A stretch of DNA of 64,000 nt from Bradyrhizobium arachidis (lineage in GTDB: Bacteria; Pseudomonadota; Alphaproteobacteria; Rhizobiales; Xanthobacteraceae), in the NCBI RefSeq assembly GCF_024758505.1, contig NZ_CP077970.1, positions 3,534,001 to 3,598,000 of the forward strand. Direction: 5' to 3'. Both the position numbers and the translations under genes were made by a program. Shown piece by piece: positions 40,103-49,777 of this stretch; positions within the stretch are counted from its first letter, which is position 1; every line of letters starts with the position of its first letter. A model generated the notes under the pieces. It worked only from the letters and a program-made list of their open reading frames with translations. It was not told the DNA's origin and made no database searches.

Positions 40103-40280
40103 TGGTCAAACCTCACACATTGAAACACGTGAGACTGACCAGAGGGACGCCAAGGATCCCTGAAACGAATCGTTAAAATGCGAGCGAATTTGTGTGGAAC
40201 GCGGGCGGATGGTGAAGGTCGGGTAACCCGCTGGCCGCTCCAGGTCCGTTGCGAGCAAGAGACGTACGCCTTCACCACAC

Positions 40281-40358
40281 GTCATTGCGAGCGCAGCGAA
40301 GCAATCCAGAATCCCGCCGCGGTGACAGTCTGGATTGCTTCGCTGCGCTCGCAATGAC
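40281..40358. repeat. Dispersed palindromic repeat, GTCATTGCGAGCGCAGCGAAGC family (copy 4)
   Basis: Ends GTCATTGCGAGCGCAGCGAA / TTCGCTGCGCTCGCAATGAC, a perfect inverted pair. It lies just past the 3' end of the small secreted-protein gene on the minus strand. Confidence 0.9.
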
Positions 40359-40386
40359 GGAGTGCGCGGCTGCGGTGGCGTCCCCG

Positions 40387-40866
40387 CTACTCGTCCTTGC
40401 CGCGCGTGATCGAGATCGCCGCGTCCGTCTTGGTGCGCGTGCATTCCATGTTGAGCCGGCGGTAGCGCATCGACACCTTGTCGCCGCGCAAGATGCCCAT
40501 GCGCTTCAGGCAGCGCGTGGCGCCCGTGGTGGTGTCGTCCTTCGTGACCGTGAAGATGATCGCAGCTGCGGCTCCGACCAGGTCGTAGAACTGCTGCGTC
40601 GGCCGGCGGTCGCCCTTGGCATAGAGCTCGTTGGAATAGCTTTGGCCGTTGCCGCGGCAGCCAAGCGACAATTCCTTCGCCGCCGGATGCGTGAGGTAGA
40701 CGATGTTGGCCGCCTTGAAGTTGACCTTCAGCCCGTCGATGTTGTGCGCGAGCTGTTTTGAGATATCGTCGCATTGATCCGCGCGCGCAGGCGCGGCTGA
40801 CGCCACAAGGCCGGAGATTGCGGCGGCGACGAGGATCGCGCCGCGAAAGTTCAGTTTCAAAATCAT
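40387..40866 (-). CDS. Secreted hypothetical protein (159 aa)
   Basis: The signal peptide AAAISGLVASAAPARA-DQ is followed by a small periplasmic domain with four Cys (DQCDDI, SLGCRGN, TRCLKRM, NMECTRT). Two disulfides are likely. No known motif was recognised. The ATG at 40866 begins the signal sequence, with an AGGGGC ribosome site; an upstream in-frame Met gives a poor N-terminus. Confidence 0.75.
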   Translation of the reverse strand: MILKLNFRGAILVAAAISGLVASAAPARADQCDDISKQLAHNIDGLKVNFKAANIVYLTHPAAKELSLGCRGNGQSYSNELYAKGDRRPTQQFYDLVGAAAAIIFTVTKDDTTTGATRCLKRMGILRGDKVSMRYRRLNMECTRTKTDAAISITRGKDE

Positions 40867-40941
40867 GTCAGGAAGCCCCTTCGGCCGGTATAAAAGCGTG
40901 TGCGCCGGGCTCATGCAAGGGGCGGGCGCGCAACAACGGCC

Positions 40942-41484
40942 TTAAAACCCATGGATGGTCACGCCCAGCGCGGACGCCATCACGTTCACCAGATTGACCA
41001 GCGTAGGAACTGATACCAGCAGCACCGCGAGGTCGAGCCGCTGGTCGCCGATTGCGCAGGCGATGGCGCCGGCGGCCATCAGCGGGAAGACGACGATCTG
41101 AGCCGACGTCATCAGGGCGCTCATGCCGGGAAGATCGAAGCCGTGCTGGACGACTGAAGGCATGAGGTTCAGCAAGGCCATGAATGTGATGGCCGCGAGC
41201 GCGAGGATCGCGCCGCGCATGTGCCCAATGGCTGCGAAAACCAGCGCCGTCAGCGCCAGCACCGGGTGCGTGGCGAGGAAGGCCTTGGCCAGGTACCCGC
41301 TGTAGCCGGGACCGGGGATTTCAATGGTGTTGTCGAACAGGAGCGTCACGCCGGACAGGCTGTCGAACGCCTCCATGAGCGCGAGGGCGGCGAGCCCGAT
41401 CAGGAGGGCAAGCCTGTGCTTTTCGGGCAGCGCAGAAGCCGATTGGGACGACCTTTGAGGGGCCTTTGCGGGGGCAGGGGGCAT
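40942..41484 (-). CDS. Integral membrane protein (180 aa)
   Basis: About four or five membrane helices: LALLIGLAALALMEAF, LALTALVFAAIGHMRGAILA, IVVFPLMAAGAIACAI and AVLLVSVPTLVNLVNVMASA. The N-terminus is Pro/Ala/Ser-rich and cytoplasmic. No family was recognised. It is divergent from the fumarase gene and probably separately regulated. Confidence 0.7.
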   Translation of the reverse strand: MPPAPAKAPQRSSQSASALPEKHRLALLIGLAALALMEAFDSLSGVTLLFDNTIEIPGPGYSGYLAKAFLATHPVLALTALVFAAIGHMRGAILALAAITFMALLNLMPSVVQHGFDLPGMSALMTSAQIVVFPLMAAGAIACAIGDQRLDLAVLLVSVPTLVNLVNVMASALGVTIHGF

Positions 41485-41613
41485 TCGCGAAATCGATTGC
41501 TGGGGGGCGTCCGAAAACCTTCCCTTTGTGGGAAAAGGGCTTAGAAGGGTTCAAACCTCAGCCCTTTTCGGCGCCTTTTGCCGCGCCCACCCGGCCCAAC
41601 CCGAGACCAGACC

Positions 41614-43268
<1,655 letters not shown>

Positions 43269-43269
<1 letters not shown>

Positions 43270-43320
43270 GCATGATCCGGAAAAGTGCGTAGCGGTTTTC
43301 CGGAAAGATCATGCTCAAGA
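43269..43320. repeat. Dispersed repeat AGCATGATCCGGAAAAGTG family (short copy 2)
   Basis: A shortened form of the repeat seen at 30431 and 49693, with ends AGCATGATC / GATCATGCT. It begins at the last base of the fumarase gene. Confidence 0.85.
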
Positions 43321-43332
43321 AAAGCTAGAGCC

Positions 43333-43355
43333 CCGTTCCGATTTCATCGGAACGG
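43333..43355. terminator. Hairpin between convergent fumarase and DUF3616 genes
   Basis: CCGTTCCGAT-TTC-ATCGGAACGG, a perfect 10-bp stem, 8 bp from the stop of the opposing gene. The poor T-run makes it a candidate bidirectional terminator only. Confidence 0.55.
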
Positions 43356-43363
43356 AAACGGTT

Positions 43364-44362
43364 TTAGCGCGGCACGCGGTATTCCGCCGGCGCGCCGTTC
43401 TCCGGCCCGTCGAACATGACAAGCACGCGCCACGGCTGTCCCGCGGCGTCGCTCAGCACCAGCAGCGTCTCGGCCTTCGCGGTGGTGTCAGCGACCTTGA
43501 GAGGGTGGCTGGTGCCGAGCGTTCCGGTTTTGGGATCGTAGAACACGATCGCAGGCGTGATCTGTTGCTCGTTGACCGGCCCGGTCAACAGCAGCAGACC
43601 GCCTGAGACGGCGGCGATGTCCCTGATCCCGACTGTCGTGCCGAGCGGCAGCGTCTTCAGCTCTGCATTCAGCGGCGTGCTTTCGGCGAACACGGCCTTT
43701 GCATCCACCGCGAGGATGTAGGCCTTGCCGTCGTCGGAGGGCCCGCGGAAGCCGAGATACATCTGTCCGTCCGCGACTGCGATGCCCTCGATGTTGGCGC
43801 CGTTGTCGCCCAGCGGCTTGTCGTAGGCGGCGGGAAGCGCGTCCTTGATCGCTCCGCGCAGCCGCGTCACGGATGCCTCGACGCCGATGACCTCGTCGTC
43901 CGAGATTGGAAAGGCCGGCTTTCCCGTGGTCTTGTCGACGGGAATGCGAAAGACGTGATAGCTCGTCGGATTGCTGTCGTTGGGATCATGGCGTTTGCGG
44001 CCGTGCGATCCGATGACGTAGAAATAGCCGTCGTCGTAAGCAGCGCCCTCGGCATCGGGATCGCCGCTCGCCTGATCGCCGAGCAGGCGGATGACCTTGC
44101 CGGGATCGATCGTCGTGCCCTCGATCTTGAAGAACTGCGCGTATTTCTTCTCGTCGTTGACGATGAGACAGGATTTCGGCGTCGCGCAGGCCGCGCCGCT
44201 GAGATTGGTGCGGGCATCGGTGCTCTTCTTGAACGGCTCGCTCAGTTGCCAGGCCGGCGACTGCGGCTCGAGCATGTCGGCGCTAGCAGGCGATGCCGTG
44301 GCGAGCGCAATGATGGCGAGGGCCAGGAACGGGCGGATGCGGGTGCGTGCGGGGAGGGACAT
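43364..44362 (-). CDS. DUF3616-family secreted protein
   Basis: A 332-aa protein with a Sec signal (LALAIIALATASPASA-DM) and a beta-propeller-like body. DUF3616 landmarks are NLSGAACATPKSCLIVNDEK, GDPDAEGAAYDDGYFYVIGS, NIEGIAVADGQMYLGFRGP and IRDIAAVSGGLLLLTG. The family function is unknown. The ATG at 44362 begins the signal sequence after AGGGGAA. Confidence 0.85.
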   Translation of the reverse strand: MSLPARTRIRPFLALAIIALATASPASADMLEPQSPAWQLSEPFKKSTDARTNLSGAACATPKSCLIVNDEKKYAQFFKIEGTTIDPGKVIRLLGDQASGDPDAEGAAYDDGYFYVIGSHGRKRHDPNDSNPTSYHVFRIPVDKTTGKPAFPISDDEVIGVEASVTRLRGAIKDALPAAYDKPLGDNGANIEGIAVADGQMYLGFRGPSDDGKAYILAVDAKAVFAESTPLNAELKTLPLGTTVGIRDIAAVSGGLLLLTGPVNEQQITPAIVFYDPKTGTLGTSHPLKVADTTAKAETLLVLSDAAGQPWRVLVMFDGPENGAPAEYRVPR

Positions 44363-44508
44363 GCAAATTCCCCTTTTGATCGGTTTAAGGTGTATCTGTC
44401 GCAACTAAAAATTCTGGGTTGCACCATCGATCCTGCGCCCGAAGCCTGTCGCGGTCAACGACACGAATGCTTGAGCGCCGTGGCCAAAGACCGCAGCGCG
44501 AAGAGCGC

Positions 44509-44547
44509 CTCGAGTCCCGTTCCGATGAGGGCGGAACGGGACTCGAG
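44509..44547. repeat. Strong hairpin with 16-bp arms
   Basis: CTCGAGTCCCGTTCCG and CGGAACGGGACTCGAG are perfectly complementary around a 7-nt loop. It lies downstream of the SH3-like gene and directly beside a second dispersed element (44548-44606). Confidence 0.85.
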
Positions 44548-44606
44548 CTTCTCGTCTTGACGCGTTTTCTTGACGCGAACCGGTCTCCACTTCGCTCGAA
44601 AACGCT
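44548..44606. repeat. Dispersed element with AGCGTTTTCGAGCGAAGTGG end (copy 1, reverse)
   Basis: The reverse complement shares about 55 bp with 45975-46030, including GCGTTTTCGAGCGAAGTGGA, ACCGGTTCGCGT and GAAAACGCGTCAAGACGA. It lies between minus-strand genes. Confidence 0.85.
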
Positions 44607-44607
44607 T

Positions 44608-45543
44608 CTAGCTGCAGTTCGTGACCTGGTTGGAGCACAGCGCCCGCCACCAGCCCCGCACGCCGTCATGGCTTTCGACCAGGCCCCAATGGCCGCTGCA
44701 GGCGAGAACGCGCTTCGGTCCGCCGTCGGTATCGAGCGTACCGCCGAGCTCGCGCTGCGCGGGCCGCCATCCGGCGTCGACGAAGGGCGCTGTAAACAAT
44801 CCGCCCATGCGGGTGTAGCCGTTGGCATAGGAGGCGCCGACCTTGTTGGCGGCGACCCAGCCGCGCCCTGCATAGGGTTTTGGCGCGTTGCGCGGATATC
44901 TCTTCTCGTCCTCGTAGTCCTTGCCCGGCGGCTTGGCGCCTTCGATCAGGAACCAGCCGTCCTTGAAGCCGATGATGCGGAATTCGGTCAGCCAGCCGCC
45001 TTCGGGCGTGTTTTCGGCACCGCCCATCTTGAGGTGATAGGGCGGGGGCAGGGTGCCCAGAACGCGCGCCGTCACCGACGGTCCGGCGCGCACGTTCAGG
45101 CCCTTCGGGTCCTTGTCGACGGACCACGCGCCGAGATCGCAGGGCTCGGTGCCGTCAGGAAGCGTCGTGCGCTTCGCCTCAAGCTCGGCGTGAGATTTGT
45201 CGTACTCGCTTCCGTCGCCGTCGGAATCGCTTGTCGCGCGGGCTGGATCGGTGCGCGGCTTCAACTCGGCCGACACCGCGCGCGTGCCGTCACTTGTGAG
45301 CTTGACGACAAGCACCTGACGCGGCGCGAAGACGCTTGCCGGCGTCTTCGGGTCGTTCGAGCTTGCGGAATCGACCGCGAGGTAGCCGGTGAGTCCAGCA
45401 GTGTCGGCGCGATAGGCCTCGCCCGCCACGTATCCCGCGGGCACCAGGGCGAGCGCGCTCGCGCGCCACGCCGGTTCGTTGTCGCCTGCGCGCGCCGTCG
45501 CGACGCACAGGACCGCTGCGGCGATGAGACCGAGAACGCGCAT
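44608..45543 (-). CDS. Secreted SH3-like domain protein
   Basis: A 311-aa protein with signal peptide MRVLGLIAAAVLCVATARA-GD. The middle SH3b-type segment KGLNVRAGPSVTARVLGTLP is followed by GWFLIEGA and GRGWVAANKVGAS, the usual bacterial SH3 strand order. Cys pairs near the C-terminus (LACSGHW, ALCSNQVTNC) suggest disulfides. Such proteins often bind peptidoglycan or proteins in the periplasm. No catalytic domain is present. Confidence 0.82.
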   Translation of the reverse strand: MRVLGLIAAAVLCVATARAGDNEPAWRASALALVPAGYVAGEAYRADTAGLTGYLAVDSASSNDPKTPASVFAPRQVLVVKLTSDGTRAVSAELKPRTDPARATSDSDGDGSEYDKSHAELEAKRTTLPDGTEPCDLGAWSVDKDPKGLNVRAGPSVTARVLGTLPPPYHLKMGGAENTPEGGWLTEFRIIGFKDGWFLIEGAKPPGKDYEDEKRYPRNAPKPYAGRGWVAANKVGASYANGYTRMGGLFTAPFVDAGWRPAQRELGGTLDTDGGPKRVLACSGHWGLVESHDGVRGWWRALCSNQVTNCS

Positions 45544-45565
45544 GGTCGTATGAGGAAGAGGCAGC

Positions 45566-45862
45566 CTAGGCCCGCGTGCCCGTGAACGGGAAGCTGCCCA
45601 TCGGACCGATGCCCGCCTCGCCGCTCATGCTGTCGCCGGCGACCTTGCCGATGAACTCGAGTGTCAACGGCATCGGGTTGGTGATCGAGACTTTCCAGTT
45701 GACGGCATCGCCACTGACAGCACCGTCGAAGATCTCGGTCGTGTCGCCGTCGGCGCCTTGCGTGCCGGTCAGCGTGCCGCCGGAGCTCTTCAGGCTTAGC
45801 GTCGTCTGGCGCTCGCCCATCGGCGTCGTCAGTGTCAGATTCCAGTTTCCGTCAACGGCCAT
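45566..45862 (-). CDS. Small beta-sheet hypothetical protein (98 aa)
   Basis: MAVDGNWNLTLTTPMGERQT begins a small beta-rich, lipocalin-like sheet with TLSLKSSGGTLTGTQGADGD and LEFIGKVAGDSMSGEAG. Such short proteins occur in many proteobacteria with unknown function. GGGAGA lies before the ATG at 45862; an in-frame extension to 45916 looks non-coding. It is 22 bp upstream of the SH3-like gene in the same direction, so the two are probably cotranscribed. Confidence 0.8.
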   Translation of the reverse strand: MAVDGNWNLTLTTPMGERQTTLSLKSSGGTLTGTQGADGDTTEIFDGAVSGDAVNWKVSITNPMPLTLEFIGKVAGDSMSGEAGIGPMGSFPFTGTRA

Positions 45863-45974
45863 TCCTGTCTCCCAACTTTTTACCCGGCAGTCCGCGATGA
45901 TCCGCGGCGAGGCCAAAGCCGAGCGTATAGCCCAACTCGCGCGGTGTGCCTAACGCTTTGGTGAGGCACAACGT

Positions 45975-46030
45975 AGCGTTTTCGAGCGAAGTGGAAACCG
46001 GTTCGCGTGAGGAAAACGCGTCAAGACGAA
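45975..46030. repeat. Dispersed element with AGCGTTTTCGAGCGAAGTGG end (copy 2, forward)
   Basis: The forward copy of the element at 44548-44606. It lies between the IspZ-like gene's 3' end and the small beta-protein start. Confidence 0.85.
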
Positions 46031-46060
46031 CGCTGAAGTCTGGTGCGCCAGCACCGGGCT

Positions 46061-46615
46061 TCAGGCGCGGGCGGCCGCACGCATCCGGCTGCCGACGATG
46101 AGGCGGAAGGCGACGTACTGGATCCCGAACGCCGCGAGCTTGGTGCCGACCAGAACCACCGAGATGTAGAAGGCCCACAGCTTCATGTCGCCGGTCATCG
46201 CAACCGCAACCGTGCCGGCGGCAAGCACGAACATCAGCGCGGACCAGGCGTAGCCGGCAGCCGTCACATATTCCGGAATGGTCTCGCTCACGATCGGCGG
46301 CATGTAACGCAGCATCCAGCCGCGCTTGAGCATGATGATGCCGATCGCGACATGTCCGATCGCGGGCTTTGCCAGCACGAAGCGGGGATCGTGGGTCAGC
46401 AGCGTCAGGCTGCCGAGCACGATGACGAGGCCAAGGCTTGCCCAGGTCATGTAGCTCAGCGTCTGACCCTTGTACCGCGACCAGGCCACCTGGCCGATGG
46501 CGCCGAGGATCGCGACGGCGGTTGCAAGGATGACGTTGTCGGTCGCGAGATAGATGACCAGGAAGACGATGGTGGAGAGGAAGTCGGAGACGAGCCGGCG
46601 GAATACGTCTTTCAT
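46061..46615 (-). CDS. IspZ/YciB-like septation-type inner membrane protein
   Basis: A 184-aa polytopic protein with five or six helices. IspZ-like landmarks are FLSTIVFLVIYLATDN, AVAILGAIGQVAWSRYKGQ, LGLVIVLGSLTLLTHDPRFV and KPAIGHVAIGIIMLKRGWML. YciB/IspZ affects septation and envelope integrity. This one lies 12 bp after another membrane gene that is preceded by TetR-type operators. It may therefore be a specialised paralogue rather than the housekeeping copy. Confidence 0.8.
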   Translation of the reverse strand: MKDVFRRLVSDFLSTIVFLVIYLATDNVILATAVAILGAIGQVAWSRYKGQTLSYMTWASLGLVIVLGSLTLLTHDPRFVLAKPAIGHVAIGIIMLKRGWMLRYMPPIVSETIPEYVTAAGYAWSALMFVLAAGTVAVAMTGDMKLWAFYISVVLVGTKLAAFGIQYVAFRLIVGSRMRAAARA

Positions 46616-46627
46616 CGTCTGTCCTGT

Positions 46628-47203
46628 CTAGTGCGGGTGAGGCAGGGCGTTCGGGGGCGTACCGTACTTGATCTTGCGGTACTCGGGATACCATTTTGTG
46701 AAATACAGGGCGCTGTTGCGGGCGGCAAAGGCGATCGCAATGCTGGACCAGATCGGCAGGCCGGGGACGTAGAGCAGCACGACATTGGCGGCGAGCATCA
46801 GCAGCGCGGCCGCGGTCCATGCGGCGGTGATGTAGTAGTTGGCGCGCAAGAATCCGGGCATCGCTGCGGTCTCGGCCGGTACGGCTTCGATCGCATATTG
46901 CAGCGTGAAGGGGCGGCGGATCAGCATCGAGCCGAGCGAGAGGACGAAGATGCCGGTGTCGATCGACACCTTTACGCCGAGCGTACCGAATGCGGGATCG
47001 ACGAGGAGCAGGTAGAGGCCGATCGCGGCGAAGATGATCGCGGAGCCCGCGGCCAGCGTCTTCACCGAACGGCCGTACCAGAGGTCGATTGCGATGGTTG
47101 CGAGGCAGATCGCAGACGCCGTGAACACGCTCACGAGCGCGGATGCCACGAACATCAGGAAGGTGAACGCGCCATAGGGGGCAAGGATCAGGAAAATCGC
47201 CAT
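46628..47203 (-). CDS. Polytopic membrane protein, first gene of the TetR-linked operon
   Basis: A 191-aa protein with about five helices (MAIFLILAPYGAFTFLMFVA, LAAGSAIIFAAIGLYLLLVD, AAWTAAALLMLAANVVLLYV). Its overall pattern is similar to the IspZ-like neighbour, so the two may form a pair. The family was not recognised. The ATG at 47203 is 22 bp downstream (in transcription) of the first of two 19-bp operators. Its product may work with the downstream IspZ-like protein. Confidence 0.75.
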   Translation of the reverse strand: MAIFLILAPYGAFTFLMFVASALVSVFTASAICLATIAIDLWYGRSVKTLAAGSAIIFAAIGLYLLLVDPAFGTLGVKVSIDTGIFVLSLGSMLIRRPFTLQYAIEAVPAETAAMPGFLRANYYITAAWTAAALLMLAANVVLLYVPGLPIWSSIAIAFAARNSALYFTKWYPEYRKIKYGTPPNALPHPH

Positions 47204-47224
47204 GGGACGTCTCGGGTCAGGCAA

Positions 47225-47243
47225 ATCTTGACAGTGTCAAGAT
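47225..47243. promoter_or_regulatory. TetR-type operator A (perfect palindrome)
   Basis: ATCTTGACAGTGTCAAGAT, perfect 9+1+9 dyad, 22 bp before the membrane-operon start. Same motif as operators B-D. Confidence 0.85.
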
Positions 47244-47276
47244 GGATAATTCAGGTCCGTGGCCGGGTCAAGGGAA

Positions 47277-47295
47277 ATCTTTACAGTGTCAAAAT
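47277..47295. promoter_or_regulatory. TetR-type operator B
   Basis: ATCTTTACAGTGTCAAAAT, 52 bp from operator A centre to centre (about five helical turns). It is in the same intergenic region. Confidence 0.8.
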
Positions 47296-47346
47296 TGTGT
47301 GATTGAGGGTTTAAAACATCAAATGGATCAAGGTCTTGGAAGTGGC

Positions 47347-47384
47347 GTCATTCCGGGTTCGCGCTTCACGCGTCCCGGAATGAC
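47347..47384. repeat. Dispersed palindromic repeat, GTCATTCCGGG family (short copy 3)
   Basis: GTCATTCCGGGTTCGCGC... ...CGTCCCGGAATGAC, a compact hairpin. It lies 15 bp past the 3' end of the carotenoid oxygenase gene and may end its transcript before the membrane operon promoter. Confidence 0.8.
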
Positions 47385-47398
47385 GACAGGAGCTTGCT

Positions 47399-48796
47399 TT
47401 ACTGCGCGCCCACCCAGTTGCCGTGAAAACCGTCGGGCACGCGATGGCCGAGCTGCACCAGCGCGACGGGACCTGCCTCGACGTCGGTGGCGTTGAACAC
47501 CGCAAGGTCGCTGCGGTTCTCGCGCGCGCGCCAGACCACCGCGAGAAGCCAGCCGTCGCCTTCAGCGGCATCCTTGCCTCGCACGACGAAGACCGGTTCG
47601 GAGATGGTGTCGCCGGCGGGCAGCAGATAATGGCCGAGCCGCTTTCCGGCGCCGTCGACATGTACGATGCCGGAGAGTGCGCCGAACATCGGCAGCTTTG
47701 GATTGGCGCAGGCGTACCAGCCGTGATTGCTCTTCAGTCCGGCGCGGCGGTCGTCGACACGCGGGAATTCGCCGGTGAGGTCGTCGAGATAAGTCTGCTG
47801 GAAGCGGTCGGTATTCCCTGAGAGATCGAAGGTCCAGCGGCAATGCCGTGCGCGCGATTTCTCGGGATCCGTAGGCCTGCCGTCGGGATGCGGGAAGAGC
47901 GGCGCCTCCTCGAACTGCATGACGTCCGCGATGATGCGATTGCCTTCCTCCCACGCGTTCATGACATGGAAGACGTAGCAGCTCTCGGCGCGAAACCAGA
48001 CGATGTTCTTTTCAGATCCGCTGCGCTTCATGACGCGTACATAGGCGCCTTGCTCCGGCTCCCAGGCATAGGGCGGCTTGCCGCTCATCGCGCGTTGCAT
48101 GCTGCCCGTGATCGGCAGGATCGGAAACAGCACGTGATTTTCGGTGACGATGAAGTCGTGCACCATGCTGGCATAGGGCGCCTCGAACCGCGTGAAGCGC
48201 GTCACCTTGCCCGATGCGTCGATCGAACCGTAGGAGAGGGCGGGTGTGAGAGGGCCGCTCGCATTGTAGCCGAAGAACACGAGTTCGCCGGTCGCGGGAT
48301 CGACCTTCGGATGCGCCGTGAACGGACCGGCGATGCGGCCCTGGAAGTTGCAGTAGCCGCGCGTCGCGAGCGTGCCGGGCTCGATCTCGGTCGGCAGGTG
48401 CGCCTCTTCGAGCGCAAGCAGCTTGCCGGCGTGGAAGATGATGTTGGTGTTGGCGACGCCGCCGTCGGTGAGGTTTGCCGGCGCATCCGGCATCTTGCGG
48501 CCGAAGCCGCCGAACAGCGCGCGTCCCGCATCGTGCTCGGCGAGAAATTTGGGCGTGCGGACCCAGCGGTTGCGATAACTCGCCTTGCCGTTCTCGAGGT
48601 GAAAAGCGTGCAGCATGCCGTCGCCGACGAACCAGTGCGCGCCGGGCGCGTCGAACTGCGGATTGGGGCCGTTGCGATAGAGCGTGCCGTTCAGCTCCCG
48701 CGGCAATTCGCCGACGATCTTGAGGTGCGGCGCGTCGGCCTCGAACGGGATCGGCGCGAGATTGGTCCGGGGCTGATTCAAGGCGTCATGCTGCAC
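47399..48796 (-). CDS. Carotenoid cleavage oxygenase (RPE65/lignostilbene dioxygenase family)
   Basis: A non-haem iron dioxygenase that cleaves a conjugated double bond of carotenoids, apocarotenoids or stilbenes. The 465-aa product has the four iron-binding His regions: GPFTAHPKVDPATGEL, YASMVHDFIVTENHVLF, CYVFHVMNAWEEGN and, at the C-terminus, PDGFHGNWVGAQ. The N-terminal NGTLYRNGPNPQFDAPGAHW with WFVGDGMLHAFHLENGKASY is the family start. It is divergent from the TetR gene with two operators between. The real substrate cannot be told from sequence; lignin-derived stilbenes are also possible. Confidence 0.93.
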   Translation of the reverse strand: MQHDALNQPRTNLAPIPFEADAPHLKIVGELPRELNGTLYRNGPNPQFDAPGAHWFVGDGMLHAFHLENGKASYRNRWVRTPKFLAEHDAGRALFGGFGRKMPDAPANLTDGGVANTNIIFHAGKLLALEEAHLPTEIEPGTLATRGYCNFQGRIAGPFTAHPKVDPATGELVFFGYNASGPLTPALSYGSIDASGKVTRFTRFEAPYASMVHDFIVTENHVLFPILPITGSMQRAMSGKPPYAWEPEQGAYVRVMKRSGSEKNIVWFRAESCYVFHVMNAWEEGNRIIADVMQFEEAPLFPHPDGRPTDPEKSRARHCRWTFDLSGNTDRFQQTYLDDLTGEFPRVDDRRAGLKSNHGWYACANPKLPMFGALSGIVHVDGAGKRLGHYLLPAGDTISEPVFVVRGKDAAEGDGWLLAVVWRARENRSDLAVFNATDVEAGPVALVQLGHRVPDGFHGNWVGAQ

Positions 48797-48812
48797 GGCG
48801 TAGTCCCTCCCT

Positions 48813-48831
48813 ATCTTTACATCGTAAAGAT
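48813..48831. promoter_or_regulatory. TetR-type operator C
   Basis: ATCTTTACATCGTAAAGAT, dyad with perfect 8-bp arms, 16 bp before the carotenoid oxygenase start. Confidence 0.8.
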
Positions 48832-48865
48832 CGCTTACCGAAGCCCGACGCGCCGGTCAAGCAAA

Positions 48866-48884
48866 ATCTTTACACTGTCAAAAT
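48866..48884. promoter_or_regulatory. TetR-type operator D
   Basis: ATCTTTACACTGTCAAAAT, 20 bp before the TetR gene, 53 bp from operator C. This suggests autoregulation. Confidence 0.8.
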
Positions 48885-48904
48885 TGCGTCATATAAGCTG
48901 GCCT

Positions 48905-49687
48905 ATGGCCAAAACCGAAACAATTCGTCGTCCAGGCGCGAGCGCCAAAAGGGCATCGTCGTCCGCATCAGGCGCGCGGCCGCACCCCGCGCGCAAGGCT
49001 GGCAGCGCCAAGACTGGCGCTGCCAAGACTGGCGCTGCCAAGACCGGCACCGCGAAGACCGAAACGCCATATCACCATGGCGCGCTGCGCGAGGCCTTGC
49101 TGCAGGCGGCCGAGCGCATTTTGGAGCGCGACGGGCTCGCCGGCCTCACATTGCGTGCGGTGGCGCGCGAGGCGGGCGTGTCGCATGCCGCGCCCACCCA
49201 TCATTTCGGCGATCTGACGGGCCTGATCAGCGAACTCGCGGCAATCGGCTTCCGCAGGTTCAATGCAGCCATGGTCGCCGCCCGCAACAGCGAGGCGCAT
49301 CCGCTGATGAGGGGGATGGCGAATGCAAAGGCCTATGTCGCCTATGCGCGCGAGCATCCCGGCATGTACAGCCTGATGTTCCGCACCGAGCGGCTCGATT
49401 ATTCGCGGCCGTCGCTGCACGAGGCCGCCAGCGCTTCGTTCCAGGGCTTGGCGAGCTCGGCTCGCTTCGCTCGTCCGGAGCAACTCACCCAGGATGCGCT
49501 CGAGGCCTTGTCGCTCGATCATGCGGCGGTGATCGCGCGCAACTGGTCGTTGGTACACGGCTTCACCATGCTGATGCTCGACGGACGGCTGAAGGACATC
49601 CTGCATCGCCTGCCGGAAGGCACCACGCCCGAGCAGCTTCTGGAAGCGGTCCTGAAGTCGACGGTGCAGAAGCCGCCGGAATGCTGA
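48905..49687 (+). CDS. TetR-family regulator with Lys/Ala-rich N-terminal tail
   Basis: A 260-aa regulator. The TetR HTH lies at about residues 65-110: REALLQAAERILERDGLAGL, then TLRAVAREAGVSHAAPTHHF. A ligand-binding domain follows (MRGMANAKAYVAYAREHPGM, YSLMFRTERLDYSRP; TetR_C WHG type). The first 55 residues are Lys/Ala/Thr/Ser-rich with the tandem unit KTGAAKTGAAKTGTAKT, resembling histone-like DNA-binding tails. It likely represses itself, the oxygenase and the membrane operon through the 19-bp palindromes. Confidence 0.9.
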   Translation: MAKTETIRRPGASAKRASSSASGARPHPARKAGSAKTGAAKTGAAKTGTAKTETPYHHGALREALLQAAERILERDGLAGLTLRAVAREAGVSHAAPTHHFGDLTGLISELAAIGFRRFNAAMVAARNSEAHPLMRGMANAKAYVAYAREHPGMYSLMFRTERLDYSRPSLHEAASASFQGLASSARFARPEQLTQDALEALSLDHAAVIARNWSLVHGFTMLMLDGRLKDILHRLPEGTTPEQLLEAVLKSTVQKPPEC

Positions 49688-49692
49688 TCTAG

Positions 49693-49770
49693 AGCATGAT
49701 CCGGAAAAGTGTGCAGCGGTTTTCCCTCGCGACAAACGCGGAACGCGTTTGCGCGGAGATCATGCTCAAA
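49693..49770. repeat. Dispersed repeat AGCATGATCCGGAAAAGTG family (copy 3)
   Basis: 78 bp with ends AGCATGATC / GATCATGCT. It differs from the copy in the flgB-flgC gap by only one base. It lies 5 bp after the TetR stop. Confidence 0.92.
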
Positions 49771-49777
49771 CAAAGAG

